In this document: positions 44,823-53,311 of the stretch, one piece after another | Layout of the letters: every line of letters starts with the position of its first letter | Numbering within the stretch: the first letter of the stretch is position 1 | Assembly: GCF_003060865.1 (NCBI RefSeq) | Contig: NZ_CP028918.1 | Span: 2,654,001-2,718,000, forward strand | Direction of reading: 5' to 3' | DNA length: 64,000 nt | Source of the DNA: Gemmobacter aquarius | GTDB lineage: Bacteria; Pseudomonadota; Alphaproteobacteria; Rhodobacterales; Rhodobacteraceae | Notes under the pieces: model-generated | What the model was told of the DNA's origin: nothing | Databases searched by the model: none | Seen by the model: the letters and a program-made list of their open reading frames with translations, nothing else | Position numbers and translations under genes: made by a program

Positions 44823-45587
44823 TCAAACGCCCGCGGCTTGCAGCCGGGCGACCACCGCACGCACCTGCGCCTTGCGCTCCATGTTCGGCGGGTGCGTCCC
44901 GAGGAACGCATCCCCCGGATCGGGCAGCCGGTCGAAGAACCCCGTGCCCGTCACCGGATCATAGCCCGCGCGCAAGGCGATCTCGGCCCCCAGCGCGTCG
45001 GCTTCCAGCTCGAACCCCTTGGCGTAGCCGCGCGCGCCCATCGTGGCCCCCATCTCCTGCGCCTGCTTCACCGTCGCCGCATCCCCGCCCGCCGCCTGGG
45101 CGAGTATACCCGCGAGCACTGCCCCCGTCGTCGCTGTCTGCTTTTGCTGCGGGATATGGCCAAGGATGTGGTGCGACGCCTCGTGCCCCAGCACAAAGGC
45201 GATCTCGTCGGCATTGCGCGCATCGGCAATCAGCGCCAGCGTGAACCCGAGCACCGGCCGGCCGCTGCGGTCGAGCGTCTGGAACGCGTTCGGTGGCTGG
45301 CCGGGCCGGTCATCGATCACGATCATGAAATCGCAGTTCACACCGGGGTTGCGGGCGCGGCACAGCGCCTCGGTCATCGGCTCGACGCGGCGCACGACTT
45401 CGATGAAATTGCGCGCCGCATCGCGGGGTTGCAGACGCTCGGATGGCCCCGAGACCTGTTCGGTGGGCGGCATCACGGGGCCGGACCCCACGGGACCAGC
45501 GGCCGGACCCATGGGGGCCATGGGCGCACAGGCCGAAAGCCCCAGCGCCAGAACCACCATCGTCACAGCCCAGATGCGTCCGGCCAT
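44823..45587 (-). CDS. M48-family metalloprotease lipoprotein
   Basis: A 254-aa protein with a lipoprotein signal (LGLSAC, lipidated Cys20) followed by a Pro/Met/Gly-rich spacer. The catalytic zinc motif is HEASH (His135, Glu136, His139) in GHEASHHILGH, and the third ligand is Glu195 in ELEADALG. Resembles the Oma1/HtpX-like and BepA-type periplasmic proteases involved in envelope quality control. Monocistronic, preceded by a 163-bp gap. Confidence 0.9.
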   Translation of the reverse strand: MAGRIWAVTMVVLALGLSACAPMAPMGPAAGPVGSGPVMPPTEQVSGPSERLQPRDAARNFIEVVRRVEPMTEALCRARNPGVNCDFMIVIDDRPGQPPNAFQTLDRSGRPVLGFTLALIADARNADEIAFVLGHEASHHILGHIPQQKQTATTGAVLAGILAQAAGGDAATVKQAQEMGATMGARGYAKGFELEADALGAEIALRAGYDPVTGTGFFDRLPDPGDAFLGTHPPNMERKAQVRAVVARLQAAGV

Positions 45588-45750
45588 ATCGTCCCCCTAC
45601 CCGCCTGCCCGAAGCTAGCAAAGCCGCAGCCATGCGAAAGCCCCCGCAGCGGGTTTCGGCGAAAAAACACCCCGGCGCAACCGCCACTCGCAGCCGCCCT
45701 CCTCGCTAACCCCCGTTGCCCCGCCACCCGACCCGCGCTAGCCTTGTGCC

Positions 45751-45990
45751 ATGTTCACCATCGAGCACGATTTCGACGCGACCGTCATCACCCTGATCGA
45801 CGAAGGCCACGAAGGCCTCGTCGACGATGTGACGATCAACGCCTTCGAGGATTGCGTAACGCTCGAGCAGCTCGACCCCCTGACCGGAGAGCCGGTGCGC
45901 GTCACCCTGTCGATGGCCCAACTGCGCGACCTCGCCGCAGCGCTCGACCTGCCCGAAGGCAGCTACCGGATCGACCGCAAACCCGCCTGA
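45751..45990 (+). CDS. Conserved-type small acidic protein, unknown
   Basis: A 79-aa acidic protein without signal or membrane segment: MFTIEHDFDATVITLIDEG, then ELD-rich strands and a helix (MAQLRDLAAALDL). The alternating strand and helix pattern looks like a compact alpha/beta fold. I do not recognise the family. It is divergent from the M48 gene. Confidence 0.65.
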   Translation: MFTIEHDFDATVITLIDEGHEGLVDDVTINAFEDCVTLEQLDPLTGEPVRVTLSMAQLRDLAAALDLPEGSYRIDRKPA

Positions 45991-46188
45991 ACCGCAAACC
46001 GCCCCGCCCTCGGGGGGCATCGAGCCCCCGCTCGGGCGGGCTGCCGCAGGATCGACGCCCGACCGGGCGCCCTGCGGCGCGAGTGCAAGGCGCGTTTTTC
46101 CGCAAGGGTGAAATGGCGGACCGCCACGCCCTGAAGTTCAAAGGCGATGCCGACCGCGGCCGGAGCAAAGCTCGACCACGAGTCGCCT

Positions 46189-46534
46189 CCCCTCTCGCAG
46201 CGCAAGCACCACAGCGGCCCGCCACGACCCCGTGGTCGGACACCGCAAAGACCACCGTCCGTCAGCAGCCATCGCCCGCCCAACCCCGGCCGTCATTCCA
46301 GCCGGAACAGCTTATGGCCCACCTCCCCGATCCTCACGCCCAACACACAGGCCGCTGCGGCAAGTGCAGCCCACCCTCGGGCCGAGTTTTCCCACCACCG
46401 CCCCTCTCGCAGCGCAAGCACCGCAGACACCCTTCACGACCCCAACGTCGGACACAGCAAAGACCACCGTCCGGCACGCCATAGCCCGCCCAACCCCAGC
46501 CGTCATTCCAGCCCTCATTCCAGCCGGAACAGCT
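46189..46534. repeat. Degenerate duplication downstream of the DUF167 gene
   Basis: Within the 524-bp gap 45991-46514, about 126 bp at 46189-46314 is repeated with changes at 46401-46534. Both start CCCCTCTCGCAGCGCAAGCA and both end at CCAGCCGGAACAGCTT, the last codons of the DUF167 gene. Copy 2 has an extra 12-bp repeat (CATTCCAGCCCT). So the tail of DUF167 and its downstream region were duplicated and have drifted. The rest of the gap shows no credible gene. Confidence 0.75.
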
Positions 46535-46754
46535 TGTCGCGCGACGTGGTCCCCCTGACCAGCACCAGGCGCCCCTTCGCCACGCCCAGCGCATGGGCCA
46601 CCGCTTCCGCGACCGCTGCATTGGCGCGCCCGTCCTCGGGCGGGGCCGTCACCGCCACGCGCCACAGACCGGCCTCGACCACCACCCCCGGCCGGCGCGC
46701 ACGCGGCGTTACCCGCACCGCGAACTCGGCCCCCGCCACCGCAAGATGCGCCAT
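46515..46754 (-). CDS. DUF167 (YggU) family protein
   Basis: A 79-aa protein with the DUF167 pattern: AVRVTPRARRPGV at the start, VTAPPEDGRANAAVAEAVA in the centre, and VLVRGTTSRDKLFRLE at the end. The family is widespread, small and of unknown function. The ATG at 46754 is the family start. Its 3' end is part of a local duplication. Confidence 0.88.
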   Translation of the reverse strand: MAHLAVAGAEFAVRVTPRARRPGVVVEAGLWRVAVTAPPEDGRANAAVAEAVAHALGVAKGRLVLVRGTTSRDKLFRLE

Positions 46755-46818
46755 TTCCCCCTTCTGCACCGCTGCGTCCCCCGCTACCCTGCGCCCTGAC
46801 CCAACCGGAGCCGCGCTG

Positions 46819-47913
46819 ATGACCACCGCCCTTTACCACGACGAACGCACTCTCTGGCACGGCGGCGGCAATTATTCCTTTACCCTGCCCACCGGAGGCC
46901 TTGTCCAGCCCGGAGCAGGCCTGCCCGAAAGCCCTGAAACCAAGCGCCGCTTCAAGAACCTGATCGAGGTGACGGGCCTCACCCGCGATCTCTCCCTCCG
47001 TTCCGCACCCGAGGCGACGACCGAAGACCTGCTGCGCGTCCATCCGCAACACTACCTGACCAGCTTCAAACAGCTGTCCGACCAGGGCGGCGGCGAACTC
47101 GGTCCCCGCGCCCCCTTCGGCAAGGGCGGCTACGAGATCGCGGCCCTTTCGGCGGGCCTGACCACCGCCGCGCTGCAAGCCGTGCTTTCGGGCAGCGTCA
47201 CCAACGCCTATGCCCTGTCGCGCCCGCCGGGGCACCACTGCCTGCCCGACCGTCCGAACGGCTTTTGCCTTCTGGCCAACATCGCCATCGCCATCCGCGC
47301 GGCCCAAGCCGCCACCCCCGGCCTGCGCGCCGCCGTGATCGACTGGGATGTGCATCACGGCAACGGAACCGAGGCGATCTTTTACGACGACCCCTCGGTG
47401 CTGGCCATCTCGCTGCATCAGGACCGCAACTACCCGATGGACACGGGCCACGCGGCCGACCGCGGCGCGGGGCGGGGGACCGGCTTCAACCTCAACATCC
47501 CGCTTCCCCCCGGCACGGGGCACAAGGGCTATCTTGCCGCCTTCGACCGCCTCGTTCTGCCCGCGCTGCAGGGCTTCAAGCCCGATGTCGTCATCGTCGC
47601 CTGCGGCTATGACGCGGCGGCGGTCGACCCCTTGGGCCGGATGCTTGCCACCGCCGACACCTTCCGCCAGATGACCCGCCGCACGCTGCAGGCTGCATCC
47701 GACCTTTGCGGCGACCGCCTGATGATGGCGCACGAGGGCGGCTATTCCGAAACCTACGTTCCGTTCTGCGGTCATGCGGTCCTACAGGAAATGGCACAAA
47801 GCCAAATCACCGCCCCCGACCCGTTCGAACCGACCCTCACCCTGCGCCAGCCTTCCGCCGCATTCGACACCTTCGTCGAAACGTGGATCGACGACCTCGC
47901 AGCCGCCCTGTGA
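46819..47913 (+). CDS. Histone-deacetylase-fold amidohydrolase (class II HDAC-like)
   Basis: A 364-aa zinc hydrolase. SRPPGHHCLPDRPNGFC (about residues 134-150) has the tandem catalytic His, DWDVHHGNGTEAIFYDD (about 174-190) holds zinc ligands Asp and His, and GYDAAAVDPLG (about 257-267) the third. In bacteria this fold deacetylates acetyl-polyamines or other acylamides. The loop wording is closer to class II HDAC-like proteins than to AcuC. GGAG lies before ATG 46819; divergent from the DUF167 gene. Confidence 0.9.
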   Translation: MTTALYHDERTLWHGGGNYSFTLPTGGLVQPGAGLPESPETKRRFKNLIEVTGLTRDLSLRSAPEATTEDLLRVHPQHYLTSFKQLSDQGGGELGPRAPFGKGGYEIAALSAGLTTAALQAVLSGSVTNAYALSRPPGHHCLPDRPNGFCLLANIAIAIRAAQAATPGLRAAVIDWDVHHGNGTEAIFYDDPSVLAISLHQDRNYPMDTGHAADRGAGRGTGFNLNIPLPPGTGHKGYLAAFDRLVLPALQGFKPDVVIVACGYDAAAVDPLGRMLATADTFRQMTRRTLQAASDLCGDRLMMAHEGGYSETYVPFCGHAVLQEMAQSQITAPDPFEPTLTLRQPSAAFDTFVETWIDDLAAAL

Positions 47914-47974
47914 CCTCCGCGCAAACGGGGGCCAGGCAAACGGGGGCCAGCCCCCATCGGCCGCGGGCCGATTG

Positions 47975-48008
47975 CCCCGGGATAGTTGGACGAGAAGGGC
48001 AAAGCAGG
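47975..48008. repeat. Dispersed repeat copy after the deacetylase-like gene
   Basis: GCCCCGGGATAGTTGGACGA then GAAGGGCAAAGCAGGCC is a diverged copy of the CCCCGAGGATATTTG element, preceded by a GGGGGCC/GGCCCCC-type hairpin. It lies at the start of the 761-bp gap 47914-48674. Confidence 0.55.
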
Positions 48009-48104
48009 CCACTTCGTTCGACACGCGCGCGGGACTATTGCGCCATCCTCTCCTCCGAAGGCCTGTCACCGCGCTCGCACCATCAAGCCGAGAGTGTGCG
48101 GATC

Positions 48105-48311
48105 ATGCATCGGGAAACGCCCGGTTACGGGATCACCGCCGATCGTCATGCCTGCACCCTCGAGATCACAAAATCCAATCCGCAGAACTGCGGCGTCGGC
48201 AGCAGCCTGCGTTCGACGACGATGGAAATCGACCTGCGGTCGGTCGACACCGTCACACGGAAACCGGAAACGTCTGCAATCGTCCTCGCACCCAGAAAGT
48301 TCATGGCCTGA
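48105..48311 (+). CDS. Doubtful 68-aa reading frame, possible gene remnant
   Basis: From ATG 48105 a frame runs MHRETPGYGITADRHACTLE, then a segment with two Cys and RSTTMEIDLRSVDTV, to TGA at 48311. The frame is also open for about 25 codons upstream. Composition is protein-like and less GC-biased than the flanks, suggesting a remnant of a transferred gene. No family recognised. The rest of the 761-bp gap contains repeat pieces (CTTGCCCAAATACTCG near 48540) but no other gene. Confidence 0.3.
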   Translation: MHRETPGYGITADRHACTLEITKSNPQNCGVGSSLRSTTMEIDLRSVDTVTRKPETSAIVLAPRKFMA

Positions 48312-48674
48312 TTGCGGGACTTCGTGCAGACCTGTGACGGCAGCCTAACCGGGATACCCTGAAACACCCCCCGGCCATCTTCCTTCCCGCGGAATTTGTC
48401 CTTGGCGAAACCGCACCGCTCGACAGAGCGATCCGCGACTGCAGCCCGTTCTTCTTCCCCGCCCCAGTCTGACCTTCCCAAGGCCCCGACCACCACGGCG
48501 CGCCGGAACGTCCGCCAGTCAAACGCCCCCATTCACCCTTGCCCAAATACTCGCCTCGCACCCGCAGCCAAAGCGCGCAACACCAACCGCCCCGCCCCGA
48601 TCTTGCGTCGATAAATGACCTTCCCCCCGCCGCCCCCCTCGCCTAGCCTGCCCGCAAAACGAAAGGCCACCCAC

Positions 48675-49379
48675 ATGACCGTCCATATCGGCGCGAAGCC
48701 CGGCGAGATTGCCGAAACCGTCCTTTTGCCGGGCGACCCCTACCGTGCCCGCTGGGCGGCGGAAACCTTCCTGGAAAACCCCCGTCTGGTGAACGAGGTG
48801 CGCGGCATGCTCGGCTTCACCGGCACATGGCGCGGCCATCCGGTCACGATCCACGGCTCGGGCATGGGAATGCCGTCGATCTCGATCTATGCCAACGAGC
48901 TGATCCGCGACTACGGCGCGCAAACCCTGATCCGCATCGGATCGGCGGGCGCGCTGCAACCCCATGTCAAGGTGCGCGACATCGTGCTCGCACAGGCCAC
49001 CAGCACGCTGGGCAGCCCCTCGCGCGCGATCATGCGCGAGATGTCCTTTGCCCCCGTGGCCGATTTCGGCCTGCTGGCCGCCGCCCATGCCGCAGCAACC
49101 GCCAAAGCCATCCCCACCCATGTCGGCGGGGTCTATTCGTCCGATACTTTCTACGACGAACGCCCCGACCTGTCGGACCAATTGCAACGCCACGGCACGC
49201 TCTGCATCGAGATGGAAGCGGCCGAACTCTATACCGTCGCCGCCCGCTACCAGCGGCGCGCGCTGGCCGTGCTCACCATCTCCGACCACATCCTGACCGG
49301 CGAGGCCCTGCCGTCGGACCAGCGCGAACGCAGCTTCGGCGACATGGTGGAAATCGCCCTGACCGCCGCCTTCGGCTAA
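48675..49379 (+). CDS. deoD: Purine-nucleoside phosphorylase, DeoD type
   Basis: A 234-aa hexameric-type phosphorylase cleaving purine nucleosides to base and ribose-1-phosphate in salvage. LLPGDPYRA (residues 16-24) binds phosphate; [16 protein letters not shown] and IRIGSAGAL follow. [11 protein letters not shown] (around 178) binds the ribose, and ISDH near 204 has the catalytic Asp. AAAGG precedes ATG 48675. Monocistronic. Confidence 0.95.
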   Translation: MTVHIGAKPGEIAETVLLPGDPYRARWAAETFLENPRLVNEVRGMLGFTGTWRGHPVTIHGSGMGMPSISIYANELIRDYGAQTLIRIGSAGALQPHVKVRDIVLAQATSTLGSPSRAIMREMSFAPVADFGLLAAAHAAATAKAIPTHVGGVYSSDTFYDERPDLSDQLQRHGTLCIEMEAAELYTVAARYQRRALAVLTISDHILTGEALPSDQRERSFGDMVEIALTAAFG

Positions 49380-49383
49380 GACC

Positions 49384-49450
49384 CAAAAGACGGGGGGCCA
49401 TCTGCCCCCCGCTGCGCGTGCCGCGCCCCCCCGGGGAAATCCGGCCCGTC
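49384..49450. repeat. Dispersed repeat copy after deoD
   Basis: GGGGGGCCATCTGCCCCCCG forms a hairpin, followed by a diverged core CCCCCCGGGGAAATCCGG and CATGAAAG. It lies between convergent deoD and the ChaC gene, so it probably acts as a shared terminator. Confidence 0.5.
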
Positions 49451-49476
49451 CATGAAAGAAAAAACGGGCCGCGCGG

Positions 49477-50181
49477 TCACGGCGCGGCAATGCGCTCGGC
49501 CACCATGCGCTGCAAGCGCCACAGGTAGCGGTCCCTGATCCCCAATTCCTCCAGATGCCGCACGGTATTGTGCAGATAGGCCGCACAGCTTCCCATATGG
49601 CCCGCCGCCCCTGCCAGACGGTCGGCCTGTTCGGCCTCGGTCAGGCGCACATAGGTCCCTTCCCGTCGCGGGGCGGCATAACAGGCAAGCACCGGAACCA
49701 CCGCGCCCCCGACACGACCCGCGATCCAGCGCAGAAAGCCGATATCCTCGACATAGCCGATCTCGCGCCGCAGCAAGGCCTCCATCGCCGCCTCCAGCCC
49801 GTCCTCGGGCATGCGGTAGGCCATCCCGTGGCACGACCCGCCCCGATCCAGCGCCAGCATCAGCCCCGGACGGTCAACCGTGCCGCGCCAGCTTTCCAGA
49901 TGCAGGCAGAACGACCGCCGCCAGCCATGCACATGGCAGGGCCGGGCCTCGACCGCCTCGAAAGCGGGCTTCCAGATCAGCGAGCCATAGGCAAAGACCC
50001 AAACCGCCCCCGCGGGACGCGCAGCAACCAGCGCCCGCGCGGCAGGTCCGTAATCGGCCTCCTCCATCCGCACCAGCCCCGCGCGCGGCGGGCCTTCGGG
50101 TTCCACCCGCTCGACCCGCGCCACCAGTGCCTCGGTCAGATGCAGGGCGCGCGGCGGCCTAGCGGCCATGGCTGCGGTCAT
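49477..50181 (-). CDS. ChaC-like gamma-glutamylcyclotransferase
   Basis: A 234-aa protein. VFAYGSLIWKPAFE (about residues 62-75) is the substrate-binding loop, GMAYRMPEDGLEAAMEALLRRE follows, and the catalytic Glu region lies in the central barrel. The family degrades glutathione to 5-oxoproline and Cys-Gly. It overlaps the upstream DUF1989 gene by 23 bp, or 11 bp if the ATG at 50169 is used, indicating coupled translation. Confidence 0.9.
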   Translation of the reverse strand: MTAAMAARPPRALHLTEALVARVERVEPEGPPRAGLVRMEEADYGPAARALVAARPAGAVWVFAYGSLIWKPAFEAVEARPCHVHGWRRSFCLHLESWRGTVDRPGLMLALDRGGSCHGMAYRMPEDGLEAAMEALLRREIGYVEDIGFLRWIAGRVGGAVVPVLACYAAPRREGTYVRLTEAEQADRLAGAAGHMGSCAAYLHNTVRHLEELGIRDRYLWRLQRMVAERIAAP

Positions 50182-51022
50182 AGCCGCTCACCCTTGGCGC
50201 CAGCCAGCCTGCAGGCGGGGCAAGGGGGCGGAACACCTCGACCAGCAGCGGATGACACAGCGAAACGTCCGATGAATGTTCCGCCGAGCAATCCCCGCCG
50301 GGACAGGCCGACAGCCCGCCCAAAAGATCGATCTCGGCGAAGAACTCGATGAAATCGCCGGGTCGCACGGGGCTGGCCTTCATGAAGTACTGCCCCGTAT
50401 CGCGCGTGAACCCCGTGCACATGAACACGTTCAGCACGTCATGCACATGCCCCTCGGCCTCATGCAGCGAAAGCCCGGTCCAATCGGCCAGCGCCCGCGT
50501 CAGGTTGGAATGGCAGCAGTGGTGATACTGCCCGCCATCCGACAGCAAGGCATGCGTATAGGGGTCGCAGCGCGTGCCGATCACGTCATGCACCGCCCCG
50601 CCAAAATCATCGAACCCGTACCAGTCCAGCGTATCCTCGGTGATCACGGCCATGGGCCGCAGATAGGGAAACGATGACCACATCCGGTCCCCCGCCGACA
50701 GATGCGTGCCGTGCAGCGCCCGCGTCTTGCCCGAATAGAACCGCTCGCGCAGATCACCCGCAGCCCACAGGTTCAAGTCGCCGACCTGCGGCCCCCCGAC
50801 ACTGCTGATGCGGAAGAAATGCCCCGCAGGCACGGCAAAGCAGCGCGCGTCACGCGGCGGCACCAGCACCTCGGCCACCCGCTCCCACCCCGCCCTCGCG
50901 GCAAGCAACGGGGCCAGATCGACCGCAGGCAAGCCCTCGACCGGATAGCAGATCACGGGCCGCACCCCGCGCCGCATGTCGGCATCGGCAGGTCTGGCAT
51001 GGGCAGGAACGTCGGGCTTCAT
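50159..51022 (-). CDS. DUF1989 (urea-carboxylase-associated) protein
   Basis: A 287-aa protein with the DUF1989 fold: VPAGHFFRISSVGGPQVGDL near residue 65, TRCDPYTHALLSDG and CCHSNLTRAL in the centre, and DVLNVFMCTGF with a histidine and cysteine set that probably binds a metal. Relatives accompany urea carboxylase or are amine-responsive, but their reaction is poorly defined. No urea carboxylase is near. ATG 51022 has GGAG upstream. The next gene, ChaC, overlaps. Confidence 0.85.
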   Translation of the reverse strand: MKPDVPAHARPADADMRRGVRPVICYPVEGLPAVDLAPLLAARAGWERVAEVLVPPRDARCFAVPAGHFFRISSVGGPQVGDLNLWAAGDLRERFYSGKTRALHGTHLSAGDRMWSSFPYLRPMAVITEDTLDWYGFDDFGGAVHDVIGTRCDPYTHALLSDGGQYHHCCHSNLTRALADWTGLSLHEAEGHVHDVLNVFMCTGFTRDTGQYFMKASPVRPGDFIEFFAEIDLLGGLSACPGGDCSAEHSSDVSLCHPLLVEVFRPLAPPAGWLAPRVSGYDRSHGR

Positions 51023-51055
51023 CGGGGCGCACTCCACTGGCATCGCCCCACCGTA

Positions 51056-51262
51056 TCACCCCACGGGCCGCAGACAATCCTTCGGCCGCTTGCCCGCCGC
51101 AACCGTGACCGCAGCCCCGCAGGCCGCACAGCGCCAGGCATCCACGCCCGCCGTGCGGTCCAGCCGCCACCGGCAATCGCGCGTCAGGGTCGACCCCCTG
51201 CGCGCCACCCACATATAGGCCAGCACCCCGACCAGCAGCACGATCAGCAAAACCGGCACCAC
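51056..51262 (-). CDS. Small membrane-anchored zinc-ribbon-like protein
   Basis: A 68-aa protein: one N-terminal transmembrane helix (about residues 2-20, VPVLLIVLLVGVLAYMWVA) and a short soluble part with WRCAACGAAV and DCLR, that is, three or four Cys that could bind zinc. Function unknown. It lies just upstream of the DUF1989 gene on the same strand. Confidence 0.65.
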   Translation of the reverse strand: MVPVLLIVLLVGVLAYMWVARRGSTLTRDCRWRLDRTAGVDAWRCAACGAAVTVAAGKRPKDCLRPVG

Positions 51263-51362
51263 GCCCCCCGTTCACGCTCGCCCAAATATCCATAGCCACA
51301 GCCGCGCCAAACGCAACGGGCGCAGGTTTCCCCGCGCCCGCACCGCCATAAGCCGGAAAACC

Positions 51363-52010
51363 TCAGCGCACGATATAGATGATCTGCCGCTGCCCGTTCT
51401 CGACCAGCACCGGAACCCCGTTCACATAGGCATAGGAATAGGTCGTCTCGGGCACCGGCTGCAACGGCACCGTCTCGGGCAGGCTTGCGCCCGTTACCAC
51501 CTCGCCCTCCAGATACACCGGCTCGACGGGATTTTGCTGCACATAGGTCGTCACCGTCGTGTCGGGCGTCGCCGCAGCCCCGCCCGCAGCACCCAGAGCG
51601 CCACCGACCGCAGCCCCGATCGGCCCCGCGATCAACGCACCGGCAACCGCCCCCGCAACACCGCCTGCCGTGGCATTGTCCGAAGTGTCGCCCTCGTATG
51701 TCATGGTCTGGACCTTCAGCCGCTCGCGGTTCGGGTAGATCGCCACCGGCGCGTCATTCTCGACCACGGTCAGATAATCGCCCGACGCCCAGCCGTCCGT
51801 TCCGTTGAACGACACCTGACACCAGCTCTGCTCGGCAAGGCATCCGCCCACGGTAACGGCGGTCTGCGCCGGAATGACCGACACGACCGGATACATCGGC
51901 CCCGGCCCCGCGCGCAGGTTCAGATCGGTCCAGGCGGTCACCGCCATCTGGTCCTGCGCCTGAGCTGCGCCAGCCAGCAGCAGGGCAGACAGCGTAAGGG
52001 TCTTGAACAT
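51363..52010 (-). CDS. Exported SH3-domain protein with glycine zipper (DUF1236-type tail)
   Basis: A 215-aa protein with an 18-residue signal peptide. A bacterial SH3 domain (LNLRAGPGPMYPVVSVIP, WCQVSFNGTDGWASGDYL) spans about residues 25-85. A Gly/Ala-rich zipper (about 112-148) can span or contact membrane, and a C-terminal part with VPETTYSYAYVNGVPVLV and IYIVR resembles DUF1236. Likely a periplasmic or cell-wall-associated protein. Monocistronic. Confidence 0.82.
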   Translation of the reverse strand: MFKTLTLSALLLAGAAQAQDQMAVTAWTDLNLRAGPGPMYPVVSVIPAQTAVTVGGCLAEQSWCQVSFNGTDGWASGDYLTVVENDAPVAIYPNRERLKVQTMTYEGDTSDNATAGGVAGAVAGALIAGPIGAAVGGALGAAGGAAATPDTTVTTYVQQNPVEPVYLEGEVVTGASLPETVPLQPVPETTYSYAYVNGVPVLVENGQRQIIYIVR

Positions 52011-52099
52011 GTCGTATCCTCCAGGGGTTTACGACAACCCAACCCGCAACGCAGCGCCCCGTTCCGTTGCCGCGATGAAATCCCCGTGGTGGCGATGGC

Positions 52100-52150
52100 G
52101 GCGCCCCCCGGGGCCGGCCCCGGACCCCGGAGTATTTGGACAAGGATGAA
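52100..52150. repeat. Dispersed repeat copy before the sdh terminator
   Basis: CCCCGGAGTATTTGGACAAG followed by GATGAAAC is a copy of the dispersed element, with GGGGCCGGCCCC palindromic flank. It lies in the gap between the SH3 protein gene and the end of the sdh operon. Confidence 0.6.
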
Positions 52151-52154
52151 ACCG

Positions 52155-52189
52155 CAAAAAGACAAAGGCCCGGAACATGTCCGGGCCTT
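52155..52189 (-). terminator. Terminator of the sdh operon
   Basis: A perfect 10-bp stem (AAGGCCCGGA at 52165-52174 with TCCGGGCCTT at 52180-52189), followed on the minus strand by TTTGTCTTTTT, lies 39 bp after the sdhB stop. Confidence 0.85.
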
Positions 52190-52227
52190 GGGCGGGGTCG
52201 GCTTGGCCGGAAGGTGCAGGCTGCCGG

Positions 52228-53004
52228 TCAGACGACCCGTTCGACCATCATCTTCTTGATCTCGGCAATCGCCTTGGCCGGGTTCAGCCCCTTGGGGCAG
52301 GTCTTGGCGCAGTTCATGATCGTGTGGCAGCGATACAGCTTGAACGGGTCTTCCAGATCGTCCAGCCGTTCCGGCGTCGCCTCGTCGCGGCTGTCGATGA
52401 TCCAGCGGTAAGCGTGCAGCAGCGCCGCAGGCCCCAGATACTTGTCGCTGTTCCACCAGTAAGACGGGCAGGATGTCGAACAGCAGGCGCACATCACGCA
52501 TTCATAAAGCCCGTCCAGCTTCGCGCGGTCACCGATAGACTGGCGCCATTCCTTGGCCGGGCGGTTGGTCTTGGTCTCCAGCCACGGCATGATGCTGGCA
52601 TGCTGGGCATAGAAATGCGTCAGGTCGGGGATCAGGTCCTTGATCACCGGCATATGCGGAAGGGGGTATATCTTCACATCCCCCTTCACCTCGTCCAGCC
52701 CATAGATGCAGGCCAGCGTGTTGATCCCGTCGATGTTCATCGCGCAAGACCCGCAAATCCCCTCGCGGCAAGACCGGCGGAACGTCAGCGTCGGGTCGAT
52801 CTCGTTCTTGATCTTGATCAGCGCGTCCAGAACCATCGGTCCGCAACTGTCCATATCGACGAAATAGGTGTCGACGCGCGGGTTCTCGCCATCATCGGGC
52901 GTCCAGCGATAGATCTGGAACTTTCGCACGTTCGCCCCCGCAGGCTTCGGCCATGTCTTGCCGGTGCGGATCTTCGAATTCTTCGGCAGCGTGAACTGGA
53001 CCAT
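52228..53004 (-). CDS. sdhB: Succinate dehydrogenase iron-sulfur subunit
   Basis: A 258-aa subunit of complex II carrying electrons from FAD to ubiquinone. The [2Fe-2S] ligands are in [14 protein letters not shown] plus a later Cys (about residues 73-94). The [4Fe-4S] and [3Fe-4S] ligands are in [16 protein letters not shown] and [17 protein letters not shown]. The ATG at 53004 ([12 protein letters not shown]) is the family start. It is the last gene of the operon, 4 bp after a lipoprotein gene. Confidence 0.97.
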   Translation of the reverse strand: MVQFTLPKNSKIRTGKTWPKPAGANVRKFQIYRWTPDDGENPRVDTYFVDMDSCGPMVLDALIKIKNEIDPTLTFRRSCREGICGSCAMNIDGINTLACIYGLDEVKGDVKIYPLPHMPVIKDLIPDLTHFYAQHASIMPWLETKTNRPAKEWRQSIGDRAKLDGLYECVMCACCSTSCPSYWWNSDKYLGPAALLHAYRWIIDSRDEATPERLDDLEDPFKLYRCHTIMNCAKTCPKGLNPAKAIAEIKKMMVERVV

Positions 53005-53008
53005 AGGC

Positions 53009-53311
53009 TTATCCCTTCCATTCCGGGAACGAGTAGAGCGGCCTGCTCGGAGGCTGGCCGGATTTCTGATAGACGCAAGAGTTGAACACGTCCGAAGGAT
53101 CGCGCCCCGCAAGATAGTCCGACGATACGGTCACTTCGATATTGGTCCCGACGCGCCCGTTTGAACCGACACCAACCCCGACCTCACCACGCGGGCCGGC
53201 GGTCAGCCGCGCCCGTTCGAAACATTGCCGCTCGGCCTGCTGCACGGTCACCGGCCCGCAAGCAGCCAAAGGCACGGCCAAAGCCAAAAGCGCAAACACC
53301 ACGCCGCGCAT
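53009..53311 (-). CDS. Small lipoprotein inside the sdh operon (second)
   Basis: A 100-aa protein with a lipoprotein signal (LAVPLAAC, lipidated Cys18). The mature part has Cys30 and Cys79, which may pair, and a [27 protein letters not shown] stretch (read as two halves) that looks beta-rich. No known domain. Its ATG overlaps the stop of the previous lipoprotein gene (TGATG), and sdhB starts 4 bp later, so it is cotranscribed with sdh. Confidence 0.75.
   Translation of the reverse strand: MRGVVFALLALAVPLAACGPVTVQQAERQCFERARLTAGPRGEVGVGVGSNGRVGTNIEVTVSSDYLAGRDPSDVFNSCVYQKSGQPPSRPLYSFPEWKG

Noticed and set aside
45963..46283. Minus-strand frame with an AFELQGVAVRHFTLAEKRAL segment
   Set aside because: The short segment looks protein-like, but the frame has no ribosome-binding site, is Arg/Pro/Gly-rich elsewhere and overlaps a duplicated non-coding block.
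44679..46484. A 601-codon plus-strand open frame
   Set aside because: It runs antisense through the M48 protease gene and non-coding repeats; the product is Arg/Pro/His-rich with no domain.
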